Shown here: piece by piece, positions 17,936 through 24,365 of the stretch | Layout of the letters: each line of letters begins with the position of its first letter | Numbering within the stretch: position 1 is the stretch's first letter | NCBI RefSeq assembly: GCF_002836415.1 | Contig: NZ_PJBP01000086.1 | Span: forward strand, 19,807-83,806 | Direction of reading: 5' to 3' | DNA: 64,000 bases | Source: Psychromonas sp. MB-3u-54 | Lineage (GTDB): Bacteria > Pseudomonadota > Gammaproteobacteria > Enterobacterales > Psychromonadaceae | The notes under the pieces: generated by a model | The model's input: the letters and a program-made list of their open reading frames with translations, nothing else | The model's database searches: none | What the model was told of the DNA's origin: nothing | Made by a program: the position numbers and the translations under genes

Positions 17936-18619
17936 TCAATGATATGAAAATCGGGATGCTTCGCGTGCTTGTTCTTCTTTGCCTGCCATAATGGCCACAT
18001 AAATTGCGCGACGCTCTTTAATACATACTCCAGCATTTTCTGATGAATAGAGAATAAAACTCATAAAGATGGTTGCTAAAACATTACCAAAAGGTAAATA
18101 GAAGTCATTGCCCGTTGATAAGAAAATCAAACGATGGAAATGCATGTCTACTTCTGCCCAACGGTCATGATCAAAATCTTTAGCAATTTCTTCCATCTTC
18201 TGAAAAGTATCTGAAAGTTCGATACGTTGTTCTGCCGAAGCATTTTTTGCAGCTAATGCGCAGGCTTCGGGTTCAATCGCTTTTCGTAAACCAAGAAATT
18301 GTTGGTAAAAAACTTTTGAATTTTCAAGGCCATCCATCCACTCAAGCAATTGCGGATCGATAAAATTCCAATTGGTTTTATCCGTTACCGTTGTGCCAAT
18401 TTTCGGTTTAGATCGTAATAGACCCTTTGAACTGAGTAATTTTACCGCTTCACGTAAAGCTGTTCGACTGACACCGAATTGGTCACATAAAGTCATTTCA
18501 TTCGGAATTTTCGATCCTTGAGGTAAAGCACCAGACAAAATGCCTTGCGCAATTGTACGAGCAACTTGTAGATGCAAATTACGTGCTGAGGCTGATATTG
18601 TGCTAAAACTTGAATACAT
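17936..18619 (-). CDS. GntR-family FadR/FCD-type regulator, probably frameshifted at its end
   Basis: A 227-residue regulator. The winged HTH (about residues 12-75, with LPQGSKIPNEMTLCDQFGVS then RTALREAVKLLSSKGLL) precedes an FCD ligand domain (VDMHFHRLIF holds the Asp and first His of the metal site). Such proteins usually sense sugar acids or organic acids. The reading frame ends REASRFSYH. Removing one base from an A4 run (17947-17950, plus strand) would give instead RFHIIEKILFSK and a stop, a normal FCD last helix with its final His. The start at 18619 is preferred over one 96 nt upstream because the HTH begins there. Confidence 0.75.
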   Translation of the reverse strand: MYSSFSTISASARNLHLQVARTIAQGILSGALPQGSKIPNEMTLCDQFGVSRTALREAVKLLSSKGLLRSKPKIGTTVTDKTNWNFIDPQLLEWMDGLENSKVFYQQFLGLRKAIEPEACALAAKNASAEQRIELSDTFQKMEEIAKDFDHDRWAEVDMHFHRLIFLSTGNDFYLPFGNVLATIFMSFILYSSENAGVCIKERRAIYVAIMAGKEEQAREASRFSYH

Positions 18620-18989
18620 TGGAACCCTTCTGCATGGGAAATATAAGACAGGAGTCGATCGGACTATTAGAATAATAATACTTATTACTGCCGTATACAT
18701 TAATGAAGCATACATAACATATTAACAAATAACTAGCAAATAGTTAACAACTAAATAACAAATTTTTATAATTTATTATGAGTCAAAATCGATTTGTTAT
18801 CGATTTTGTTATCGATGTTATGTATGACAATAATACATTTTTTTGCTAATTGAAGATAATTAAATTTTATGTTTTTTATAAATCGTCTTTTTTTCGTGAC
18901 GGTCGTTTTTTTGTATTACATAAATAGAATAGACAGTGAATAAAATAAAAGCGAATGCGATTGGACGTTTAATATAAGAATGGGCAACT
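18620..18989. promoter_or_regulatory. AT-rich upstream region of the FCD regulator with repeat motifs
   Basis: No gene is visible. CATACATAACAT (18709-18720) and ATGTTATGTATG (18815-18826) are perfect 12-bp inverted arms about 94 bp apart. TTTGTTATCGAT occurs twice in exact tandem (18793-18804 and 18805-18816), abutting the second arm. These are candidate binding sites for the regulator or for looping; the assignment is an inference from position. Confidence 0.5.
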
Positions 18990-19358
18990 TCCTTCGTACA
19001 TTATCATTGGCAGAAGGAGATTTAAGCCGCGCAAATGTCATCATCCTTAAATTAGAAATGGCCAGCAATTACCCTATAAGCTCAATTTAGTTACCGGACA
19101 GACGTATAAACTTGTCCTGACGAATACGGATGAAATTAAATATGAATTAGAAGTATTTTAATTTGTTGAAAAAATATTCACCCGTAAAATTGAACTGGTT
19201 ACTGAAAAAGGATGTTTTAAGGTCATGTCAGTGAGATTGAAGTCGCTCCTCATGTTTCTCTAGAGTTGTATTTTTTATCCGTACAAACCGCTGCTAATAT
19301 CGAAATGGTCGGTGGGCATAAAGAAGCTTGCATGGCGGGGCAGATTAATACCAATTAA
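18990..19358 (+). pseudogene. Decayed copy of the cupredoxin gene
   Basis: The DNA aligns along most of its length with the cupredoxin gene at 10206-10658, for example GCAGAAGGAGATTTAAGCCG near 19010 and the shared GTTACTGAAAAAGG near 19197. It has no signal sequence or start, in-frame stops and several deletions. The first copper His codon (CAT) has become TAT, and the region encoding the Cys ligand is deleted (ATGGTCGGTGGGCATAAA). It ends with the matching TAA at 19356. It is a paralogue that lost function. Confidence 0.88.
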
Positions 19359-19698
19359 ACAAAGGTGAGTAAGCCATTGCGTTGGGTTATTTGTTAAGTT
19401 AAAAAGGGGGCCAGTTTTAGCTCACAATTTAAAAATTTTAGTTTTCCCTTCCTAGTACCATTCTTATCTCCATACTTTTTTTGTACTACGCTTATAAGCG
19501 TAAATACTGATGCAATTCATTAAACTAATACCGTTGCTCATTAAACTAATACCGTTGTTAATTAAACTAATACCATCGCACCTGACAAAATAATGAACGC
19601 TGATTTCACATTGTTGAGTGGTATCTACAAGCTTTCAGCCCTTTTAAAAGCGATTATTACAGCGATAGTCTGGGACAAAACAAGATAGCTAATAGGAA
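19359..19698. other. Upstream region of the three-gene envelope cluster
   Basis: A 340-bp stretch without a gene. It contains a threefold 21-bp direct repeat (units starting at 19519, 19540 and 19561, ATTAAACTAATACCGTTG...), 118 bp before the first gene of the cluster, so a regulatory role is possible. No clear promoter could be chosen. Confidence 0.55.
19519..19581 (+). repeat. Three 21-bp direct repeats
   Basis: ATTAAACTAATACCGTTGCTC, with small changes in the third unit, starts at 19519, 19540 and 19561. The exact 21-bp period is two helical turns. It precedes an uncharacterised gene cluster and could be an operator array or simple expansion. Confidence 0.75.
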
Positions 19699-20301
19699 AT
19701 GTTAATGGACACCTACTACCCTTTGCTGATTACATCCGCCATGCTTTTACTGCCATTAATTCCAGCCGCTATTATTTATCTTCTGCTGACGCCCGGTAAT
19801 AAAAAAAATGTAAATGAAGCAAAAGGAGAATACGAGGGGCAGTTTCTCAGTTTGGGAAAAATTCGGGTTGAGTTTAATGTCTTTGGATCGACAGCGACCT
19901 ATGCGTTAGTGCTTTTTGCCGCATATTACATGCACAGCGATATGGAGTCACAAAAAATACAGAGACGGTCAATGCAGGACCAGCAGGCTTGGTTGGTTGA
20001 GGTTCCTGTGAGGCTAAAAGATTCAGATGGCAAGCCTCTTCAAGCTAATAATGAAGAGATGCAGCAGGTTATGGTGACCCTGGAACCGGGTAATATCGAA
20101 GCGTCAGCCAGTACACTGCAATTTTGGGTGGTGCCCGATAAAGGGCGATTCCCGACTGCAAATTTCTCCATGCCGGGGGCTCGAAATAGGGTAACCCTTG
20201 ATCTTAACAATAAAAAAATTATTACCCACAAGTATGGATCCAGAAAAATGGAAGGCATTGTGCCTGTTTGGCTTGATTTCGGAGAAGCATATGGGCATTA
20301 A
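19699..20301 (+). CDS. Membrane-anchored protein of unknown function
   Basis: A 200-residue protein I do not recognise. Residues ~6-30 form one hydrophobic segment (YYPLLITSAMLLLPLIPAAI) and residues ~62-80 another (STATYALVLFAAYYM), with a charged loop between. The remaining ~120 residues look like a beta-rich domain (QVMVTLEPGNIEASASTLQF, NRVTLDLNNKKIITHKYGSR). A second ATG at 19705 may be the true start, being better spaced from TAGGAAA. It overlaps the next gene by 11 nt, so the three genes 19699-21035 are probably one operon. Confidence 0.65.
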   Translation: MLMDTYYPLLITSAMLLLPLIPAAIIYLLLTPGNKKNVNEAKGEYEGQFLSLGKIRVEFNVFGSTATYALVLFAAYYMHSDMESQKIQRRSMQDQQAWLVEVPVRLKDSDGKPLQANNEEMQQVMVTLEPGNIEASASTLQFWVVPDKGRFPTANFSMPGARNRVTLDLNNKKIITHKYGSRKMEGIVPVWLDFGEAYGH

Positions 20302-20623
20302 CACTATAAAATGCTTAACACGTAAAGTCACCTTGCCCCTTTCTTTTTTATTATTGCTTACTTCGATGGCGGCTCATGCAACGGATGTCAGAGGACGAAT
20401 TGATTTTAGTGCTCGAAACGGAATTTTTCCAATGAACGGTGCGTTTGTTGAACTCTGCATCATTGGTGGAGGTTGCTTGTCCTATCGAACGGGATATGAC
20501 GGAATGTATTATTTTCGCACAGCCCCAGGCAACCATGACATTCTGGTAAATGGTCGATTGCTGTTCAGACAATTTATTCCTAATCAACCCTATTTTGATA
20601 TACCGCCGCTGATAGGTAATTAG
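20291..20623 (+). CDS. Secreted small protein with a carboxypeptidase-regulatory-like domain
   Basis: A 110-residue protein whose ATG at 20291 lies inside the end of the previous gene. It has a signal peptide (hydrophobic core LPLSFLLLLTSM, cleavage near AHA-TD). The mature ~80 residues follow the pattern of a carboxypeptidase-regulatory/transthyretin-like beta-sandwich: VRGRIDF..., GAFVELCIIGGGCL, TGYDGMYYFRTAPGNHDILV. The two cysteines may form a disulfide in the periplasm. The function is unknown; such domains often mediate adhesion or scaffold assembly. Confidence 0.65.
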   Translation: MGINTIKCLTRKVTLPLSFLLLLTSMAAHATDVRGRIDFSARNGIFPMNGAFVELCIIGGGCLSYRTGYDGMYYFRTAPGNHDILVNGRLLFRQFIPNQPYFDIPPLIGN

Positions 20624-20627
20624 CCCA

Positions 20628-21035
20628 ATGTTTTGCCTTAATAAATTTAAAATTACAGTGCTACTGTTATTCGGCTTTATCTCTCCGCTCTATGCTAATG
20701 CTTGTGATCTTGAGTTTGACGGATCTGAGTTTCTGGAGGCATCCTATAGAAAGGGGCTCAGTCCTAGTTCTACCTGTTATGAAACAAATATCAGCGAAAA
20801 TCTTTTTTTTGCTTTCCCGGATAAGCCATGTGGATTAACTTTTGCCAGGTCTGGCTGGCTTAATGACAGATGGGATTTAAAAGGTATTCAGGGCCGCGGA
20901 ACGTTTAGTGTGAAAATGTCCGATACGAATTTTACGGTTATGATAGATGCAGCGGGAGGATTCAGATTGAATAGCGTTACGCTGCATTCCGATGCAGATA
21001 ATTGTGAGAATGCCACACTGGAGACGGTGTTATAG
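20628..21035 (+). CDS. Secreted cysteine-containing protein, unknown
   Basis: A 135-residue protein starting 4 nt after the preceding stop. It has a signal peptide (ITVLLLFGFISPLYANA, residues ~9-25) and a mature part with four cysteines (C26, C49, C68 and C127 by count), fitting two disulfides. I do not recognise the family. The tail is beta-rich (GRGTFSVKMSDTNFTVMIDA). A 7-bp repeat array begins right at its stop codon. Co-location with the membrane protein and the beta-sandwich protein suggests a small envelope complex. Confidence 0.6.
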   Translation: MFCLNKFKITVLLLFGFISPLYANACDLEFDGSEFLEASYRKGLSPSSTCYETNISENLFFAFPDKPCGLTFARSGWLNDRWDLKGIQGRGTFSVKMSDTNFTVMIDAAGGFRLNSVTLHSDADNCENATLETVL

Positions 21036-21036
21036 T

Positions 21037-21085
21037 TGGCCGATGGCCGATGGCTATCAGCTATCAGTTATCAGCCGACAGCCGT
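21037..21085 (+). repeat. 7-bp unit array after the envelope cluster
   Basis: Seven units: TGGCCGA, TGGCCGA, TGGCTAT, CAGCTAT, CAGTTAT, CAGCCGA, CAGCCGT. It begins 1 nt after the stop codon at 21033-21035. The units belong to the same sequence family as the arrays at 47339, 57745 and 62717. Confidence 0.8.
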
Positions 21086-21139
21086 TATCTGTTTATTTTC
21101 TGTTTTTTCTTATTCTTAAAGTAAGCAACTGCTTTCACC

Positions 21140-21905
21140 GTAACAACCCTAAAGTTAATACCGCATTGGTTATTTGTAAGCTTTCGCTTGGAGGCTGATG
21201 GTTTAACTTTCATTGTTGGTATTCCGCTCTGACGGCGAGTTATTTTGATCGATGCCACGATCCACGTGGTCAGGAAATTTCCTAGCCGCTACGGATTGTT
21301 TGTAAGCCTTAGCTTGTGAGCTTTTGGTGTCACATTCATTGTTGGTATTCCGCTCTGACGGCGAGTTATTTTGATCGATGCCAAGCTCTGCATGATAATG
21401 TTGATGCCGTATTGGTTATTCGTAAGCCTTAGCTTGTGAGCTTTTGGTGTCACCTTCATTGTTGGTATTCCACCCTTGACGGCGTGTAGACGATGAGAAA
21501 CCGAAACGCAGTTTCGCAGTTCGATGGAGTCATGCTCTTTCAACAGCAAAAGAAAACAGGTCACGCGGAGCTTAGTCCGCTCGTGACACTATGCTGTCGC
21601 ATAACTCGCCCAAAAGAATGCCGTATACAGGTCACGCAGAGCTTAGCCCGCTCATAAACCTGAGCTGCCGCTCAATTCGCCGAGACGTTTTTTTATCTTA
21701 CTAAATAAATTCCTTTTTAACGCACCAGTCCGGACAGCACATCCATGTGCAGAGCCGAACTTAGCAGAAACAAAGGGCACGCAGAGCTTAGCCCGCTCAT
21801 AAGCCTGAGCAGCCGCTCAATTCACTCCATGTTCCACTTGCTAAAGGAATTGATTGAGCAAGAAAAACGGTCGGAAATTTTCGTAGCCGCACTGGTTTAG
21901 TTTAT
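21140..21905 (+). repeat. Dispersed repeat, copy 3 (compound)
   Basis: The module TTGTTGGTATTCCGCTCTGA...GGCGAGTTATTTTGATCGAT is present two and a half times in tandem (GTTGGTATTC at 21215, 21341 and 21461). The common core follows at 21484-21524, then CTTTCAACAGCAAAAG, two GCTTAGYCCGCTC segments, the GGACAGCACATCC segment and the GGTCGGAAATTTTCGTAGCC end at ~21870-21895. It is the longest copy and has grown by internal duplication. Confidence 0.75.
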
Positions 21906-22146
21906 TTATAACAAGGCTCGGATATCACCGATTTTTTTTAACTTATTGAAAATAATCAGTTAATTTTTATGGTCTGCATTTGTAGAGGTCTCTATAAATG
22001 CAACTGCGTCATTTTTCCAACATAAGATATTAATTTACAATTACACACTGCGTCTATCTAACTGTTTTATAGGTCTGTTGTAATATAATTATTACCATAA
22101 AATAAAATTTTAAATGTGTATTAGTAAGAATGCAGACTAATACACT

Positions 22147-22243
22147 GTTAGCTGCTTCAATTTGACCTGTACCTAATGTTGCACAGGTTACCCTTTTGAA
22201 TTAGACTTGTCCTATTTATTGTACAACTAAAAAAGGGGGGGCT
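22147..22243 (+). promoter_or_regulatory. Operator region of the YefM/YoeB pair
   Basis: ACCTGTAC (22165-22172) and GCACAGGT (22181-22188) form an inverted repeat with one mismatch. TGTACA, the core hexamer recognised by E. coli YefM, occurs at 22220-22225. A strong ribosome-binding site (AAAAGGGGGGG) precedes the antitoxin ATG at 22244. This fits autorepression by the antitoxin-toxin complex. Confidence 0.6.
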
Positions 22244-22498
22244 ATGAGAATTGTATCTTTTACTGAAGCAAGAAATGGGCTTAAATCTGTACTTGATAAT
22301 GTCGTAAACGACGCAGATTATACAGTAATTACACGTAGAGATTCTGAAGATGCTGTTGTTATGTCTATGGATCATTACAACAGCTTGATGGAAACTGTTC
22401 ATTTATTAAAGTCTCCTGCTAACGCAGCTCATTTAGCTCGCTCTATTGAGCAATTCAAATCGGCTCAAGTGATTGAGCGAGAAATATTAAATGACTAG
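22244..22498 (+). CDS. yefM: Phd/YefM-family antitoxin
   Basis: An 84-residue antitoxin. The N-terminal MRIVSFTEARNGLKSVLDNV is the DNA-binding Phd/YefM fold and VITRRDSEDAVVMSMDHYNSL its conserved second half; the last ~25 residues are the flexible toxin-wrapping tail. It neutralises the adjacent YoeB toxin and represses the operon. Its stop overlaps the toxin start by 8 nt, as is usual for tight co-translation. Confidence 0.95.
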   Translation: MRIVSFTEARNGLKSVLDNVVNDADYTVITRRDSEDAVVMSMDHYNSLMETVHLLKSPANAAHLARSIEQFKSAQVIEREILND

Positions 22499-22751
22499 GT
22501 TGTTAGCATGGACTGATGATGCATGGTCTGACTATGTATATTGGCAAGGACAAGATAAAAGAACGCTTAAAAGAATCAATAAATTAATTACTGACACTAA
22601 GCGTTCTCCATTTGAGGGGATAGGAAAACCTGAACCTCTTAAAGAAAATTTATCAGGTTTTTGGTCTAGACGTGTAGATGAATCAAATCGTCTAGTATAT
22701 ACAGTTAATGACAGCCACATTACGGTTATATCCTGTCGCTACCATTATTAA
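22491..22751 (+). CDS. yoeB: YoeB-family toxin, ribosome-dependent mRNA interferase
   Basis: An 86-residue RelE-superfamily toxin very similar to E. coli YoeB throughout. The catalytic residues known from YoeB (E46, R65, H83, Y84) correspond to E48, R67, H85 and Y86 here, all intact, so the toxin is probably active. It cleaves mRNA in the ribosomal A site when released from the antitoxin. The pair lies at the left edge of the methyltransferase/nuclease segment. Confidence 0.95.
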   Translation: MTRLLAWTDDAWSDYVYWQGQDKRTLKRINKLITDTKRSPFEGIGKPEPLKENLSGFWSRRVDESNRLVYTVNDSHITVISCRYHY

Positions 22752-23175
22752 TTATATCCAGCAGCTAAACAGCTGTTCAACAAGAACAAAGTACAGTTGG
22801 CTTTTGCGCCTTCGTCGCTATTTTAGCCAACAAAAAAAATATTGGACATATATGGACGCTCCACACCTGTCAAATAATTGAGTTAAATAAATCATTAAAG
22901 TACTCTGGTTCGTAACCCTAAAATAACAAAATGCGACCCATTTTTCTAACCTTTATTACTCAAGCCCTTCACTAACTCTGTTCTCCAATAAAGCAGTCTT
23001 ATTATGAGCATTAAATAATTAACATGGGTGTCTTGTTAAATAATGCAAAATGAAAGATCTGACCCATGCCCCAAAAAGGTTTGGGTGTTCCCGCTTTTTG
23101 CTTTTTACTTATGAAGATGGTAATTATTAGATAAAACGGTAAAATCTATTTGCTAATAATTTATAGGTATTTTTA
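22752..23175. other. Gene-free gap between the toxin gene and the methyltransferase
   Basis: A 424-bp stretch. Its first 80 bp contain an attC-like hairpin (22775-22831). Around 23060-23100 (AAAAAGGTTTGGGTGTTCCC) is a short piece of the dispersed repeat's 3' end. The rest should hold the methyltransferase promoter; no box could be picked with confidence. Confidence 0.55.
22775..22831 (+). repeat. attC-like hairpin after the toxin-antitoxin pair
   Basis: GTTCAAC (22775-22781) fits the integron R-box form RYYYAAC. GTTGGCT (22796-22802) and AGCCAAC (22825-22831) are perfect inverted arms. No closing GTTRRRY box follows at the expected place, so this is either a truncated attC or an unrelated hairpin. 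A near-match GTTAGCT lies upstream of the antitoxin gene at 22147, so the pair may once have been a gene cassette. Confidence 0.4.
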
Positions 23176-24339
23176 ATGACAACTAAAGCAATTGATTTAT
23201 TTGCTGGGGCAGGAGGATTTACAATAGCAGCCCACGATGCTGGGGTTAATGTGATTGCTGCAATTGAGTTTGATAAGGCTGCATCTAATACCTATAAAGA
23301 GAACTTTATAGTAAAAGAAAAGCGTTCAATTAAGTTAATTAACGATGATATTAACTTTGTAGAGCCTTTGAAGTTAAGAAGATCATTAAAACTTAAAATA
23401 GGGGAACTTGATCTGATTCTTGGAGGTCCACCTTGCCAAGGTTTCTCTACACACAGAATAAATAACTCTGGTGTTGATGATCCTAGAAATATCCTTCTAT
23501 TACGCTATTTTGAATTCGTTCATGAGTTTAGGCCAAAAGCATTTTTAGTAGAAAATGTCACCGGATTACTTTGGAAGCGACATGAAAATCACTTAAATAA
23601 ATTTATTGAATTAGCAACTAAAGAAGATTATGAAATATGTTATTGCGATATCCTCAATGCAAAAGATTATGGTGTTTCTCAAAATAGGAAGCGAGTTTTT
23701 ATTTACGGTGTAAGAAAAGATGTCCTAGATAACTCGGTTCAATTCCCTCCTATACCAACACACTTTTCTCCTAGCTCTGGAAAGCATCCTTATTGGCAGC
23801 CTGCATCTACTGTTTTTGAACCCATTCCTGAAGAATATATTGATCGTTATATTGACGAGTATTTTTTAAAAAAAACAAAATATACAAAAGAAGAGTCAAA
23901 AGACCTTTTATATAGTTTAAAGAGCGGGGAGCCTATTCCAAAAGACGATAAGTGTAATGTATATATGCAGCCAAGTTCTATTATGATAGAACGCTTTGCG
24001 GACACTCCTCTAAATGGAAGCAGAGAGGATGCAGGGGATAAACATAAATTAAAATGCCACTCTAATGGTTACAACGGCCATAATGATGTCTATGGTAGGA
24101 TACTAATCCATCAGCCTAGTAATACTATTACGACAGGCTGTAATAATCCATCTAAAGGTCGTTTTACTCACCCTTGGAATAATCACGGCATTACCTTGCG
24201 TCATGCGGCAAGGCTTCAGTCATTCCCTGATAATTTTACTTTTTTGGGTAATAAGACAGAGCAAGCTAAGCAAATTGGAAATGCAGTTCCTCCACGATTA
24301 GGTAAGAAGTTAATCCAAGCGATACTTAATATAAAATAA
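23176..24339 (+). CDS. DNA (cytosine-5)-methyltransferase
   Basis: A 387-residue C5-cytosine methyltransferase. Motif I is DLFAGAGG (7-14), motif IV GGPPCQGFS with the catalytic C87, motif VI ENV (126-128), motif VIII QNRKRV (169-174) and motif X QIGNAVPP (366-373), all in the classical order. The target-recognition region lies at about residues 190-330 and cannot be read for specificity. No recognisable restriction endonuclease is adjacent; the only neighbour is the convergent OLD-type nuclease gene 26 bp away. It may therefore protect host DNA from that nuclease, or be a solitary Dcm-like enzyme. Confidence 0.93.
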   Translation: MTTKAIDLFAGAGGFTIAAHDAGVNVIAAIEFDKAASNTYKENFIVKEKRSIKLINDDINFVEPLKLRRSLKLKIGELDLILGGPPCQGFSTHRINNSGVDDPRNILLLRYFEFVHEFRPKAFLVENVTGLLWKRHENHLNKFIELATKEDYEICYCDILNAKDYGVSQNRKRVFIYGVRKDVLDNSVQFPPIPTHFSPSSGKHPYWQPASTVFEPIPEEYIDRYIDEYFLKKTKYTKEESKDLLYSLKSGEPIPKDDKCNVYMQPSSIMIERFADTPLNGSREDAGDKHKLKCHSNGYNGHNDVYGRILIHQPSNTITTGCNNPSKGRFTHPWNNHGITLRHAARLQSFPDNFTFLGNKTEQAKQIGNAVPPRLGKKLIQAILNIK

Positions 24340-24365
24340 ATAATTTGGTTAATAAATTTGGAAAG

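Larger units (their letters stand above)
21036..22243. other. 1.2-kb gene-free stretch: short array, compound repeat, TA promoter
   Basis: From the left: a 7-bp unit array (21037-21085), the compound copy 3 of the dispersed repeat (~21140-21905), AT-rich DNA without recognisable features (21905-22145) and the regulatory region of the toxin-antitoxin pair (22147-22243). Confidence 0.6.

Noticed and set aside
20198..20290. An upstream extension of the second envelope-cluster gene
   Set aside because: The extension overlaps the previous gene in another frame and would bury the signal peptide; the ATG at 20291 is better.
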